NCBI GenBank assembly: GCA_934277945.1
Contig: CAKQWA010000011.1
Coordinates: 6,295 to 70,294, forward strand
DNA: 64,000 nt
Reading direction: 5' to 3'
Origin: an uncultured Alphaproteobacteria bacterium
GTDB lineage: Bacteria; Pseudomonadota; Alphaproteobacteria; CAAGCB01; CAG-977
Within the stretch, counting starts at the first letter, position 1, and each line of letters opens with the position of its first letter. The notes under the pieces were generated by a model. It made no database searches. It was given only the letters and a program-made list of their open reading frames with translations, and was not told the origin of the DNA. Shown piece after piece: positions 43,654 through 53,464 of this stretch. The translations under genes were made by a program, and so were the position numbers.

Positions 43654-44916
43654 ATGGCTTTTAAATCAGAATTTTTGAACATCATCACCGAACGCGGCTT
43701 TTACAATCAATGCACGAACGAGGAAGGCTTTGATTCCTATCTTGCCGAATGTGAGAAAAAGGGCGAACCCGCCGTCGCGTATTGCGGTTCCGACCCCACA
43801 GGCGACAGTCTGCACGTCGGACACATCGTGCCGATTATGATGTTGCGCTGGTTTCAAAAATGCGGTCACAAGCCAATTATGCTGGTCGGCGGCGCGACGT
43901 CGCGCATCGGCGACCCGTCGGGAAAGGACAAACTGCGCCCGTTCATGACCGAGGAAACCATCGCTCACAACATCGACGGGCTGAAAACGTCGTACATGAA
44001 ATTCCTGCGCTTTGACGATTCAAAAAACGGCGCGATTATCGTGGATAATTACGACTGGTTCAAAGACATCAATTATCTGGCGTTTCTGCGCGACGTCGGC
44101 ACTTACTATTCCGTCAACCGCATGCTGACCATGGAAAGCGTCAAATCGCGCCTTGACCGCGAACAGCAGATGTCGTTTTTGGAATTCAATTACCAGTTGC
44201 TGCAAGGGTACGATTTCTGCGAACTGTACCTGAAATACGGCTGCCGCGCGCAAATCGCGGGGGCGGATCAGTGGGGCAACATCACGTCCGGCACGGAATT
44301 GGGCAGACGGCGGCACAACGTCGAACTGTTCGGCTTCACCGCGCCGCTGATTACGGACGCGAACGGCAAGAAAATGGGCAAATCCGAAGGCAACGCCGTG
44401 TGGATCAACGACGAAAAACTGTCGTCCTACGACTACTACCAATATTTCCGCAACGTTTTGGACGCGGACGTCGGCAAATGCCTGCGCGCGTTCACCGAAC
44501 TGCCGATGGACGAAGTGCACCGCTTGGAGTCGCTGAAAGATTCCGAAATCAACGAAGCCAAGAAAATCTTGGCGTTCGAGGCGACGAAAATCTGCCGCGG
44601 GGAAGCCGAAGCGCAAAAAGCCGCCGAAACCGCCCGTCAGACGTTTGAAGCCAAAACGACGGACGGCGATTTGCCGTTCATTTCCGTCAGCGCGGCGGAT
44701 TTGGAAAGCACGCCGATTGTCGACGCGTTCGTGCAGGCGGGCTTGACCGCTTCCAAAGGCGAAGCGCGCCGCCTGATTGCCCAAAACGGCGCGAAAATGA
44801 ACGACGCCGCGATTGCCGACGCGACGGCGAAATTCACCGCCGCCGACGTTAAAAACGGCGTGATTAAACTGTCCGCCGGTAAGAAAAAGCACGCTTTGGT
44901 CAAAGTCGATGGCTGA
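43654..44916 (+). CDS. tyrS: Tyrosine-tRNA ligase
   Basis: Class I synthetase for tRNA-Tyr. The 420 residues show the HIGH-type motif DSLHVGHIVP, QIAGADQWGN, the KMSKS-type loop KKMGKSEG and a C-terminal S4 domain (AFVQAGLTASKGEARRLIAQNG). The stop overlaps the next start by 8 bp. Confidence 0.96.
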   Translation: MAFKSEFLNIITERGFYNQCTNEEGFDSYLAECEKKGEPAVAYCGSDPTGDSLHVGHIVPIMMLRWFQKCGHKPIMLVGGATSRIGDPSGKDKLRPFMTEETIAHNIDGLKTSYMKFLRFDDSKNGAIIVDNYDWFKDINYLAFLRDVGTYYSVNRMLTMESVKSRLDREQQMSFLEFNYQLLQGYDFCELYLKYGCRAQIAGADQWGNITSGTELGRRRHNVELFGFTAPLITDANGKKMGKSEGNAVWINDEKLSSYDYYQYFRNVLDADVGKCLRAFTELPMDEVHRLESLKDSEINEAKKILAFEATKICRGEAEAQKAAETARQTFEAKTTDGDLPFISVSAADLESTPIVDAFVQAGLTASKGEARRLIAQNGAKMNDAAIADATAKFTAADVKNGVIKLSAGKKKHALVKVDG

Positions 44917-45682
44917 CAATCTGTCGCGCTACAACGCGCTTGCGTGGGACAAAAAAGTGCAGGAGGGTTGGGAATGGACGGTTCCCAACTCCGCCGAAGC
45001 CGTCAACGCCGCGCGAAACGGCGATTTTGAAATCTATCTGACGCCGAAAAAGCCCGTGCCGCGCGACTGGTACGGCGACGTCAGGGGCAAACGCATTTTA
45101 GGTTTGGCGTGCGGCGGCGGTCAGCAATGTCCGTTATTGGCGGCGGCGGGCGGCGTCGTCACCGTATTCGACAATTCCAAAGCGCAACTGAATCAAGACC
45201 GCGCGGTCGCCGAGCGCGACGGGCTGGAAATGTCGTTCGTGCAGGGCGATATGCGCGATTTGTCCTGCTTTGAAAACGAGAGTTTCGATTTGATCGTGCA
45301 TCCCGTGTCGAACACCTATGTCGACGACCCGCGCCCCGTTTGGAAAGAGGCGTTTCGCGTTTTGCGCAAAGGCGGCGCGCTGATTTCGGGCATGACGAAT
45401 CCGCTGATTTATCTGTTTGACAATTTAAAGGACGACCACAAAACGCTGACCTACAAACTGCCCTACGCCGACCGCGACGATTTGCCGGAGGACGAATTGA
45501 AACGCCTGATCGACAACGGCGACCCGCTGGAATTTTCGCACACGCTTCAAACGCAACTCGGCGGGCAGACGGAAGCGGGATTTGTCATCGCCGGATTTTT
45601 TGAAGACAACGACCCGTCGTTTGAAAACGCCGTCGCGCACTACTGCGACACCTATTTCGCGACGAAATCGCTTAAACTTTAA
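44909..45682 (+). CDS. SAM-dependent methyltransferase
   Basis: A 257-residue class I methyltransferase with motif I ILGLACGGGQQCPLLAAAG, acidic residue after strand 2 (VTVFDNS), FVQGDMRDLSCF and FDLIVHPVSNTYV. Overlap with tyrS suggests co-translation. Substrate unknown. Confidence 0.82.
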   Translation: MADNLSRYNALAWDKKVQEGWEWTVPNSAEAVNAARNGDFEIYLTPKKPVPRDWYGDVRGKRILGLACGGGQQCPLLAAAGGVVTVFDNSKAQLNQDRAVAERDGLEMSFVQGDMRDLSCFENESFDLIVHPVSNTYVDDPRPVWKEAFRVLRKGGALISGMTNPLIYLFDNLKDDHKTLTYKLPYADRDDLPEDELKRLIDNGDPLEFSHTLQTQLGGQTEAGFVIAGFFEDNDPSFENAVAHYCDTYFATKSLKL

Positions 45683-45707
45683 GCGTCAAATTCCACGCCC
45701 GCCCGCA

Positions 45708-47804
45708 TCAGCCGAGCAGATTCAAAAAGTCGTCTTCGGACAGAATCGCCACGCCCAATTCGCGCGCTTTCGCCTCTTTCGACCCCGCGTCCGCGCCCAA
45801 AACGACGTAATCGGTCTTTTTGGACACAGAGCCCGCGACTTTTGCGCCCGCCGCCAGAGCCTTGGCTTTCGCTTCGTTGCGGGTCATGCGCTCCAAAGAC
45901 CCCGTGAACACGACCGTTTTGCCCGCCAGCGCCGATTTCGACACATCGGGCAAAACAAAAGCGCGCACGTCAATCAGCGACAAAAGTTTTTCCAATTCCG
46001 CGCGGTTGGACGGTTCGTCGAAGAAATCGACCAGTTCCTGCGCGACGACCGCGCCGACGCTTTCAATGTTTATCAGGTCGGCGTAGGCTTCGCTCGCGCC
46101 GTCTTTCGCCGCCGTCATCGCGTCCAAAAGCGCGGCGGGAGTCAGATAGTGCGCCGCCAGAATACGCGCCGTCGCCTGCCCGATTTGCATAATGCCGAGC
46201 GCGAACAGGAATTTTTCAAAAGTCGTGCCGCGCCGCACCTTGTCAATCGCGTCAAACAGGTTTGAAGCCGATTTGTCGCCCCAGCCGTCCAAAGCGCGAA
46301 TGGAATCGCCGTAGCGTTCCTGCAAACAGAAAATGTCGGACGGCGTTTTCAGCCAGCCTTTTTCAAAAAACAGCGCGACGTTCTTTTCGCCCATGCCCTC
46401 GATATCCAGCGCGTCGCGGGAAGCGAAATGGCGGATTTTCTCGACTGCCTGCGCGGGACAGACCAGCCCGCCGGAACAGCGTTTGACGACTTCGCCCTCC
46501 TCCTGCACGACCGAAGACGCGCACACGGGGCATTTGTCGGGAAAAACGAATTCTTCCGCGCCGGCGGGACGTTTTTCAAGCACGACGCCGACGATTTGCG
46601 GAATAACGTCGCCCGCGCGCTGCACGATGACGAAATCGCCCTCGCGAATGTCCTTGCGCTTCAATTCGTCCGCGTTGTGAAGCGTCGCGTGGGACACAAG
46701 CACGCCGCCGACGTTGACGGGTTCCAAATCCGCCACGGGAGTCAGCGCGCCCGTGCGCCCGACTTGAATACGGATTTTGTTCAGTTTCGTCACGGCGCGT
46801 TCGGCGGGGAATTTGTGCGCAATCGCCCAGCGCGGCGTGCGGCTCAACACGCCCAAGCGGTTCTGGTAGTCGATCCGGTCGACTTTGTACACCGCGCCGT
46901 CGATGTCGTACGGCAAAAACGGTCTTTTTTCGCCCAAAGCCTCGAAATACGCCGCAATTTCACCGACCGAGCGGCACAATTTGTTTTCCGTGTTGACGGG
47001 AAAGCCCCACGATTTGATTTTTTCCAAAAATTCGCCGTGCGTTTTCCAGTTCACCGCCGACGTTTCGCCGTATGTGTAGCCGATCAGACTTAAACGGCGC
47101 TGTTTCGTGATTTGCGGATTCAACTGGCGCAGCGATCCCGCCGCCGCGTTGCGCGGATTGGCGAACGGCTTTTTGCCTTTGGCTTCCTGTTCTTCGTTCA
47201 GTGCCAGAAAATCGGCTTTGTTCATAATGACTTCGCCGCGGATTTCAATGCGTTCGGGAATGTCGGAAGCGGGCGACCCGTCCGGCGCGCTCAACCGGCG
47301 CGGCAGATTGTCAATCATTTTCAAATTTTCGGTAATGTCCTCGCCGACGGCTCCGTCGCCGCGCGTCGCCCCGCGCACGAACACGCCGTTGACGTACAAA
47401 GCAGAAAACGACAGCCCGTCCAGTTTCGGTTCCGCCATAAACGCGACGTCTTGCGACGCGTCCAGCCCCAAAAACCGCTTCACCTTGTCGACGAAATCGC
47501 CTGCCTCCTCCACGGAAAAGATATCGCCAAGCGACAGCATCGGAATACCGTGCGCGACTTTGGCGAAATCGGACGACGCTTTCGCCCCGACGCGCTTGGA
47601 CGGCGAATCGTCGCGCACCAAATGCGGATAGCGCGCTTCAAGTTCTTCGTTGCGGCGTTTCAGCGCGTCGTATTGCGCGTCCGTGACCAGCGGCGCGTCG
47701 TTTTGATAATACGCGTCGTCGAGTTCCTGCAACCGCTTGGCAAGAAAAGCCAGTTCCTTTTTCGCCTTGTCCTCGGCGTTGGAAAACAAATCCGCTTCGC
47801 TCAT
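45708..47804 (-). CDS. ligA: NAD-dependent DNA ligase
   Basis: Seals nicks in replication and repair. The 698 residues hold the Ia domain with DDAYYQNDAPLVTDAQYDAL, the adenylation lysine in AEPKLDGLSFSALY, the OB fold, a zinc finger (CPVCAS, then CSGGLVCPAQ), HhH repeats and a C-terminal BRCT domain (LAGKTVVFTGSLERMTRNEAK). It overlaps recN by 4 bp. Confidence 0.97.
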   Translation of the reverse strand: MSEADLFSNAEDKAKKELAFLAKRLQELDDAYYQNDAPLVTDAQYDALKRRNEELEARYPHLVRDDSPSKRVGAKASSDFAKVAHGIPMLSLGDIFSVEEAGDFVDKVKRFLGLDASQDVAFMAEPKLDGLSFSALYVNGVFVRGATRGDGAVGEDITENLKMIDNLPRRLSAPDGSPASDIPERIEIRGEVIMNKADFLALNEEQEAKGKKPFANPRNAAAGSLRQLNPQITKQRRLSLIGYTYGETSAVNWKTHGEFLEKIKSWGFPVNTENKLCRSVGEIAAYFEALGEKRPFLPYDIDGAVYKVDRIDYQNRLGVLSRTPRWAIAHKFPAERAVTKLNKIRIQVGRTGALTPVADLEPVNVGGVLVSHATLHNADELKRKDIREGDFVIVQRAGDVIPQIVGVVLEKRPAGAEEFVFPDKCPVCASSVVQEEGEVVKRCSGGLVCPAQAVEKIRHFASRDALDIEGMGEKNVALFFEKGWLKTPSDIFCLQERYGDSIRALDGWGDKSASNLFDAIDKVRRGTTFEKFLFALGIMQIGQATARILAAHYLTPAALLDAMTAAKDGASEAYADLINIESVGAVVAQELVDFFDEPSNRAELEKLLSLIDVRAFVLPDVSKSALAGKTVVFTGSLERMTRNEAKAKALAAGAKVAGSVSKKTDYVVLGADAGSKEAKARELGVAILSEDDFLNLLG

Positions 47805-49474
47805 GGCGTTTGCCCTTTCAGCAATTCGACGGCGGCGGCGCGCGACGCGTCCGTAATGCGCTCGCCCGACAGCATCCGCGCGATTTCCTCGATGCGTTCG
47901 GCGTCGCTCAACGCGCGCACGGCGGTCGTCACGACACCATCTTTTTCAGATTTCGACACGACAAAATGCCGCTTGCCCGAAGCCGCCACCTGCGGCGAAT
48001 GGGTCACGACCAAAATCTGCACGCCCGATGCGCTTAATTTCGCCAAACGCTCGCCGACGGCGAAAGCGGTCGCTCCGCCGACTCCCGCGTCCACTTCGTC
48101 AAACACCATCGTCGGCGTTTTTTCGCTTTCGCGCAACACGACTTTCAAAGCCAGCATAAAGCGCGACAATTCCCCGCCCGACGCGATTTTGTTCAGTGCA
48201 CCCGCCGCTTGTCCCGCGTTCGTCGCCGCGCAGAAAACAACCTTGTCCGTTCCCGACGCGCCCCGTTCGGCTTCGGGCAGGTCGTCGATTTTAGTCACGA
48301 ACACCGCCTTGCCCAGTTTCAGCGGTTCCAATTCGTTTTTGACGGCTTCGTCCAGCAAAGCGGCTTTTTGACGGCGCAAAGCCGACAGTTCCCGCGCCTG
48401 TTTTTCATACGCCGCGCGCGTTTGCGCCACGTTTTTTTCCAAAGCGGCAAGCGACGCCGTCCCTTTGTCAAGCGCGTTGAGCGCGGCTTGAAATTCCGCC
48501 AGTTTGTCGGGCAATCCGTCGCACGTCGTCTGATATTTGCGGGCCAGCGAGCGCATTTCAAACAGGCGGTCTTCCACGCTTTCCAGCAGATTGCCGTCCA
48601 AATCGACGTCGTTCCCCGCTTCCTGCAACGCGAAAACCGCGTCGTTCAGCGACTGCCCCGCCGCGTCCAGAGAATCCGCAATCGCATGATATTTGCCGTT
48701 CGTCATCGCGTTCAGGCGGTCGACGGCACGCGACGCCGCGCGCATATTCTTGTCCGCGTCCATGGCGTTCAAAGAATCCGCCGCGGATTTCAGCGCGTCG
48801 ATGAGTTTTTCGGCGTTCATCATCATCGTGCGCTTTTCCGCCAATTCCTCCTCCTCGCCGGCATACGCCCCGAAGCGTTCCAGTTCGTTCGCGGCGTGAC
48901 GGACAAAATCTTCCTCCTCCTGCGCGCGCCGCAAGGAATTTTGCGCTTCAAGCAAAGCGTTTTGCGCGCTTTTGTACGCGTTGTAAGCGTCCGCCGTTTC
49001 CCGCGCTTTGCCCTGCAATCCGCCGAAAGCGTCCAGTACGCCCAAATGTGCGGCGGGATTCAGCAGTGCGAAATTCGCAAACTGCCCGTGAATTTCCAAA
49101 ATGCCGTCGCCGATCGCTTTCAGCACGCCGACGCCGACGGGCGTGTCGTTGATGAAAGCCTTGCTTTTGCCGTCTTTGTTCACGATGCGGCGCAGAACGA
49201 CGTTCTGACCGTCGGTATCAATGCCGCGTTCTTGCAGGGCTTCAAAAACCTTGTGATTTTCAGGCAGGGAGAACGACGCGCACACGGACAGGCGATCCGC
49301 CCCCCTGCGCACCAAAGACGCTTCGCCGCGCCCGCCCAAAGCAAGCGACAGGGAATCGAGCAAAACGGATTTGCCCGCGCCCGTTTCGCCCGTCAGCACG
49401 TTCAATCCGTCCCCGAACTCCAAATCCAGTTTGTCGATCAGCACGACATCGCGGACACTTAAAAAATCAAGCAC
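47801..49474 (-). CDS. recN: DNA repair protein RecN
   Basis: SMC-like ATPase in double-strand break repair. The 557 residues show Walker A LTGETGAGKSVLLDSL at the N-terminus, a long coiled-coil middle (150-400), the signature IASGGELSRFMLALK and Walker B TMVFDEVDAGVGG. The start is GTG at 49474 (LDFLSVRDVVLIDKL), with AAGGA upstream. It lies 13 bp after bamD; the bamD-recN-ligA order is common in alphaproteobacteria. Confidence 0.96.
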   Translation of the reverse strand: MLDFLSVRDVVLIDKLDLEFGDGLNVLTGETGAGKSVLLDSLSLALGGRGEASLVRRGADRLSVCASFSLPENHKVFEALQERGIDTDGQNVVLRRIVNKDGKSKAFINDTPVGVGVLKAIGDGILEIHGQFANFALLNPAAHLGVLDAFGGLQGKARETADAYNAYKSAQNALLEAQNSLRRAQEEEDFVRHAANELERFGAYAGEEEELAEKRTMMMNAEKLIDALKSAADSLNAMDADKNMRAASRAVDRLNAMTNGKYHAIADSLDAAGQSLNDAVFALQEAGNDVDLDGNLLESVEDRLFEMRSLARKYQTTCDGLPDKLAEFQAALNALDKGTASLAALEKNVAQTRAAYEKQARELSALRRQKAALLDEAVKNELEPLKLGKAVFVTKIDDLPEAERGASGTDKVVFCAATNAGQAAGALNKIASGGELSRFMLALKVVLRESEKTPTMVFDEVDAGVGGATAFAVGERLAKLSASGVQILVVTHSPQVAASGKRHFVVSKSEKDGVVTTAVRALSDAERIEEIARMLSGERITDASRAAAVELLKGQTP

Positions 49475-49487
49475 GTTCCCGTCCTTT

Positions 49488-50309
49488 TCAATTCGCCGTT
49501 TTTTCGGATTTTTCCAAAGCGCCGACGCCGCGTTCCACATCCTGCGCCTTGCCGTGCTTTTGCATCAATTTATAGGCTTTGTCGTACCATTTGCTTTGCG
49601 GATAGTTGTATCCGAGCACCGCGGCGGACGCCTGCGCCTCGTCGAACAAGCCCAAAGCCAGATACGTTTCCGTCATGCGATACAGCGCTTCCTGCACCTG
49701 TTCGGTCGTCTGGTAGTTCTGCACGACGGAAATAAAGCGGTTCAGCGCCGCCAGATGCTTGCCCGTGCGCAGATAGTACCGCCCGATTTCCATATCGTGC
49801 GCCGCCAGCGCGTTGCGCGCCAAATCCGCTTTGACGGCGGCGTCTTTGGCGTAAGCGGTCTGCGGAAAACGGATTTCGATGGATTCCAGCACGTCCAGAG
49901 CCAGTTTCGTCATTTCCTGATCGCGACGCGGGTCGGAAATCTGGTCGTAATAGCACAGCGCTTTCAAATAATAGGCGTACGGCGCGTATTTGTTGCCGGG
50001 GTAAAGTTGAATGAACCTGTCCAGCACGATAATCGCGTCGTCGTACTGTTTTTTGACGTAATGCGTGAACGCCAGCATGATTTGCGATTTCACCGCCCAT
50101 TTGGAATACGGATAGTAGCGGTCGATTTCGTCAAACGCGGCGATCGCTTTCGTGTATTCGCGATCCTTGATCAGCAAATCAAGCGCGCGGTTGTACAACT
50201 GCTCCACAGTCATTTCTTCGGGATTGTGCTTTGGCGACGCGCACCCCGCCGCGCTCAAAAGCAGCGACAGCGCCGTCAATCCGCATAACGTTTTTTGACA
50301 CAGGTTCAT
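49488..50309 (-). CDS. bamD: Outer-membrane assembly lipoprotein BamD
   Basis: Essential BAM-complex lipoprotein for beta-barrel insertion. In 273 residues there is a signal peptide with lipobox LSAAGC and five TPR-like repeats beginning EQLYNRALDLLIKDREYTKAIAAFDEIDRYYPYSKWA. AAGGA lies before the ATG. Confidence 0.95.
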   Translation of the reverse strand: MNLCQKTLCGLTALSLLLSAAGCASPKHNPEEMTVEQLYNRALDLLIKDREYTKAIAAFDEIDRYYPYSKWAVKSQIMLAFTHYVKKQYDDAIIVLDRFIQLYPGNKYAPYAYYLKALCYYDQISDPRRDQEMTKLALDVLESIEIRFPQTAYAKDAAVKADLARNALAAHDMEIGRYYLRTGKHLAALNRFISVVQNYQTTEQVQEALYRMTETYLALGLFDEAQASAAVLGYNYPQSKWYDKAYKLMQKHGKAQDVERGVGALEKSEKTAN

Positions 50310-50378
50310 CGATTCATCCTTTGCAAAGACTTTTGACGTTATAGCGTTTTTTCACCCCGTTCGGCAAGCGTTTAAATA

Positions 50379-50406
50379 AAAACCCCGCCGGAAAGACGGG
50401 GATTTT
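50379..50406 (-). terminator. Terminator of irr
   Basis: CCCCG / CGGGG stem; minus strand continues in TTTTT, 10 bp after the irr stop. Confidence 0.7.
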
Positions 50407-50415
50407 AAAAAATCG

Positions 50416-50919
50416 TCAGAACGGGATGCGGATTAGCAAATCAATGTTCGTCAAATACGACGGCAGTTTCAAATCCGACATTTTGAAATCGGGCAGTTTG
50501 AAGTCCGGCAATTTAAAATCCGGCAGTTTCAAATCCGACAAATACGCGGGCAACGCTTCGGACAGTTTCACGTCGATCATATCGGACATCAAATCGACCA
50601 GTTTGCCCGTTTTTTCATAAAAGATGTGATAGTGCGGCGCGACGCGCGTGTCGAAAAACGTTTTGCCCGACCCCGCGATGATTTCCTTTAAAATGCCGAC
50701 GTCTTTAAACTGGTGCAGCGTGTTGTAAACGGTCGCCAGCGACATATGAATTCCCGCGTCGTTGGCTTCGCGGTACAACTCCTCCGGCAGAACGTGGCGG
50801 TCGCCGCCCGAAAAAAGCAGTTTCACCAAATTCATGCGCTGAGTCGTCGGACGCATTTGCGCTTTGCGCAGCAAATTGACCGTCCATGTAAAAGGTCTTT
50901 CCGTCACCAAAACAAACAT
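50416..50919 (-). CDS. irr: Irr-type Fur family regulator with pentapeptide repeat insertion
   Basis: Iron response regulator (haem-controlled in other alphaproteobacteria). The winged helix MRPTTQRMNLVKLLFSGGDRH then MSLATVYNTLHQFKDVG is strongly Irr-like. The HHH haem motif of many Irr proteins is reduced to PHYHIF (95-100). Residues 128-155 are a tandem of about five 5-residue units of the KLPDF type, placed where other Irr proteins have a short loop before the final strand IDLLIRIPF. Start at 50919 has GGGGG next to the ATG; a GTG at codon 5 is an alternative. Confidence 0.85.
   Translation of the reverse strand: MFVLVTERPFTWTVNLLRKAQMRPTTQRMNLVKLLFSGGDRHVLPEELYREANDAGIHMSLATVYNTLHQFKDVGILKEIIAGSGKTFFDTRVAPHYHIFYEKTGKLVDLMSDMIDVKLSEALPAYLSDLKLPDFKLPDFKLPDFKMSDLKLPSYLTNIDLLIRIPF
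50452..50538 (-). repeat. 15-bp minisatellite inside irr
   Basis: About five imperfect 15-bp units (plus strand pattern GGCAGTTTCAAATCC with variants) encode the KLPDF-type pentapeptides. Being a multiple of 3, copy-number change keeps the frame. Confidence 0.8.
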
Positions 50920-50941
50920 CCCCCGTCTTAAAATTTTGATT

Positions 50942-50970
50942 ATTATACGGCATAAGAATAATAATGTAAA
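50942..50970 (-). promoter_or_regulatory. Promoter of irr with Fur-like half-site
   Basis: On the minus strand TTTACA (50970-50965), 17 bp, TATAAT (50947-50942). The spacer holds the sequence that reads TAAGAATAAT on the plus strand (50953-50962), identical to ten bases of the perR palindrome. Confidence 0.65.
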
Positions 50971-50992
50971 GCCCGAATTTCACACCGTGCGA

Positions 50993-51022
50993 AAAGCCCC
51001 CGACAATGCGGGGGCTTGGCGT
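50993..51022 (-). terminator. Terminator of the DUF4139 gene
   Basis: AAGCCCCCG / CGGGGGCTT stem with TTTT on the minus strand, 17 bp after the stop. Confidence 0.7.
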
Positions 51023-51038
51023 TTTTCATCAAAGAACC

Positions 51039-52493
51039 TTACGGGCGGCTGACGCGCACGCTGAATGTCAGCACCGTTTCGCCCGACGCTTTGACGGGGA
51101 TTTCCCATTTCACGCGCGACGCGTTGTCGTTTTCCGATTTCACGCTTTGCGTCAAAATGCGGAACGTCTGCGGGAAACTCTGGTAATACGAAATGACGAC
51201 GGGTGTTTTTTTCGCGTTTTTGAACGTGATTTCATACGCCGCGTCATACGTTTTGTCCCCCATCTGCGTAAAGTCCGTCTGCTTCGCCGAAGCGGTCACG
51301 TCGAATGCGTCGCCCAGCGTCAGTTCGATTTTTTCGTTTTCGGGCGTGTGGCGGATGGAATCTTCGCCGACAAAGTACAGGCTTTTTTTGTCGTCCGATT
51401 TGTAAACGCGCACCGTGCCCGCCGGCAGCGGCATTCCCAAACCGTCCGCTTTTTTGTTTTCAAATTTCAGTTTGACTTTCGCGTTGCGCATATCGACGTT
51501 GCGCATCCCCTGCGCCGCGTACACCGGAACGATATTTTCCATGTTGTACACTTTGTGTGCCGAAACGGACGGCGCGTTCAGCAAAGCGACCTGCTTTGTC
51601 TGGTTCGACAAAACGTCCGTCGCGCGTCCCAAGGAATACAGATGATAATCCATCAATTCCTGTTCGCTGACGGCGGAATCGAAAGCGGCGGCTTCCAGCA
51701 TGACGGCGTTGCGGGCGGCTTTCATCATGACGGGACGTTGCGGGCGCACGCGGTTAACATCACCGGCGACCAACTGCAACGACGCGTTTTCGTACGACAC
51801 GCCCGTCGTGTTCGTCAGCGTCACCCAGCCGTTCAGCGCGATTTTTGTTTCATCGTCGTTCAGTTCGGCGACGTAATCCGCTTTCCAGCTCATGCCGTTC
51901 GTCAAATACGCCAGTTCGACGTCCTGCAATCCGGCGGCTTTGGCGATCACGTCGATGACCAGCGTCGGACGGTCGCGCAAATTCGCGGGAACGTCGGGGA
52001 AAATCAGCCGTCCGTCGTAATTCGTTTCAATCCGGCTGCCGATTTTCAGCACCAAGCCCGCGTCTACCGCCAGAACGGTCGCCGTTTCAAGCGTTTCCTT
52101 GCCGTTGCCGGCGTTCGTGCGCAGAACTTGGATTTGTTTGCCTAAAAATTTGTTCAAAAGCGACGTTTGCGATAACAAATCGAAATTGAAATTCTGTTCC
52201 AGAACGGACACGTCCTTGCCCAAAAACAAAGCGGTTTCCGGCTGAATGGAAGCGGAAACGTCGACAAAAGCCAAACTGTTTTTGCCGCTTTGCAAATTCA
52301 CGGAACGCACGTCGCGGACCAACCCCAAACCGTTGTTGTAAACGGTGACGGAAACGCTTTTGCGCGTTTTCGGCGTTACGTTGATTTCCATGTTCCCTCT
52401 CTGTTTAATAGGTTTGACCGGCGTTTTCGGCGCCGCATACGCCGGCATTGAAATTAAAAAGGCGGCAAGCAATGTCAAAAGCGTTTTTTTCAT
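51039..52493 (-). CDS. DUF4139 domain exported protein
   Basis: A 484-residue protein with signal peptide (MKKTLLTLLAAFLISMPAYA) followed by a long beta-rich domain ending in the DUF4139 pattern (AYEITFKNAKKTPVVISYYQ). No membrane anchor is seen after the signal, so it is periplasmic or surface-exposed. Function unknown. MKKTLL at 52493 has GGGAG upstream; the frame runs 79 codons further up into the DHH gene without support. Confidence 0.8.
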   Translation of the reverse strand: MKKTLLTLLAAFLISMPAYAAPKTPVKPIKQRGNMEINVTPKTRKSVSVTVYNNGLGLVRDVRSVNLQSGKNSLAFVDVSASIQPETALFLGKDVSVLEQNFNFDLLSQTSLLNKFLGKQIQVLRTNAGNGKETLETATVLAVDAGLVLKIGSRIETNYDGRLIFPDVPANLRDRPTLVIDVIAKAAGLQDVELAYLTNGMSWKADYVAELNDDETKIALNGWVTLTNTTGVSYENASLQLVAGDVNRVRPQRPVMMKAARNAVMLEAAAFDSAVSEQELMDYHLYSLGRATDVLSNQTKQVALLNAPSVSAHKVYNMENIVPVYAAQGMRNVDMRNAKVKLKFENKKADGLGMPLPAGTVRVYKSDDKKSLYFVGEDSIRHTPENEKIELTLGDAFDVTASAKQTDFTQMGDKTYDAAYEITFKNAKKTPVVISYYQSFPQTFRILTQSVKSENDNASRVKWEIPVKASGETVLTFSVRVSRP

Positions 52494-52510
52494 GACTTCT
52501 CCCTTTCCTG

Positions 52511-53458
52511 TTACACGGCAACGGGCCGCGTGTACGCCTCGTTTGTTAAAATCTCGATCAATTCTTCTTTGACGCGGGCGGCGTCTTCCAGTCCGACTTG
52601 GCACGTTCCCGCCGTCGCGTGTCCGCCCCCGCCGTATTGCAGCATCAATTCGCCGATGTTCACAATGTTCGTGCGGTTGAAAATCGACTTGCCCGCCGCG
52701 TACAGCACGCGTTCGCCGTTGATGCGCCAAAGCGCGTGTATCGACACGTTGACTTCCGGAAACAAGACGTAAACCATGAACCTGTTCCCCGGATATTGCT
52801 CCTCGTCGTTCAATTTGTCGATATAGGCAAGGTTTTTATATACCGTCGTCTGACGCTTCAACTGCTCTTTGAATTTGTCCTGCATCGCGAAATAAAAATC
52901 CGCGCGCTCTTTGACATCGGGAAGCATGAAGATGTCTTCCGGATCTCCCAGACGGCAAAAATCTATCAGATTCATCATCAACTGATAGTTTGAAATGCGG
53001 AAATGCTGATATTTGTCCAGCCCCGTGCGCGCGTCCATGATGAAATTCAAAAGCACCCAGCCCTGCGGATTCAAAATGTCCTCGCGGGTGAATTGCGCGG
53101 AATCGGCTTTGTCGACCGCCGCCATCATTTCTTCGGACACGTTTTTAAACGTCGCCTTGCCGCCGAAAGCGTCCCAAATCACGCGCGAAGCGGACGGCGC
53201 ATTCGGATTCAAAAAATGATTGCTTTTCACGCCCACGCGCGCCAGTTCGCTGATGTGGTGGTCGAAAACGTACGACGCGTTTTTGGCGTACGGCAGATTT
53301 GTGATGATATCGCCCGATTTGATGTCGATCAATCCGTCCTGCACGTCTTTCGGATGCACGAACTTGATTTCGTTGATCAAATCCAATTCTTTAAGCAGCA
53401 GGGCGGCTATCAAGCCGTCGAAATCGCTGCGCGTCACCAGTCTGAATTTGTCCTGCAT
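52511..53458 (-). CDS. DHH family phosphoesterase (copy 1)
   Basis: A 315-residue DHH phosphoesterase (exopolyphosphatase or nano-RNase type). Motifs are TRSDFDGLIAALLLKE (first metal Asp pair), YVFDHHISELARVG (DHH), ADSAQ near 120, and the DHHA1 loop GGGGHATAGTCQV at the C-terminus. It lies 6 bp after its paralogue and close to it in length and motifs, so the pair arose by tandem duplication. Confidence 0.82.
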   Translation of the reverse strand: MQDKFRLVTRSDFDGLIAALLLKELDLINEIKFVHPKDVQDGLIDIKSGDIITNLPYAKNASYVFDHHISELARVGVKSNHFLNPNAPSASRVIWDAFGGKATFKNVSEEMMAAVDKADSAQFTREDILNPQGWVLLNFIMDARTGLDKYQHFRISNYQLMMNLIDFCRLGDPEDIFMLPDVKERADFYFAMQDKFKEQLKRQTTVYKNLAYIDKLNDEEQYPGNRFMVYVLFPEVNVSIHALWRINGERVLYAAGKSIFNRTNIVNIGELMLQYGGGGHATAGTCQVGLEDAARVKEELIEILTNEAYTRPVAV

Positions 53459-53464
53459 GGCGGC

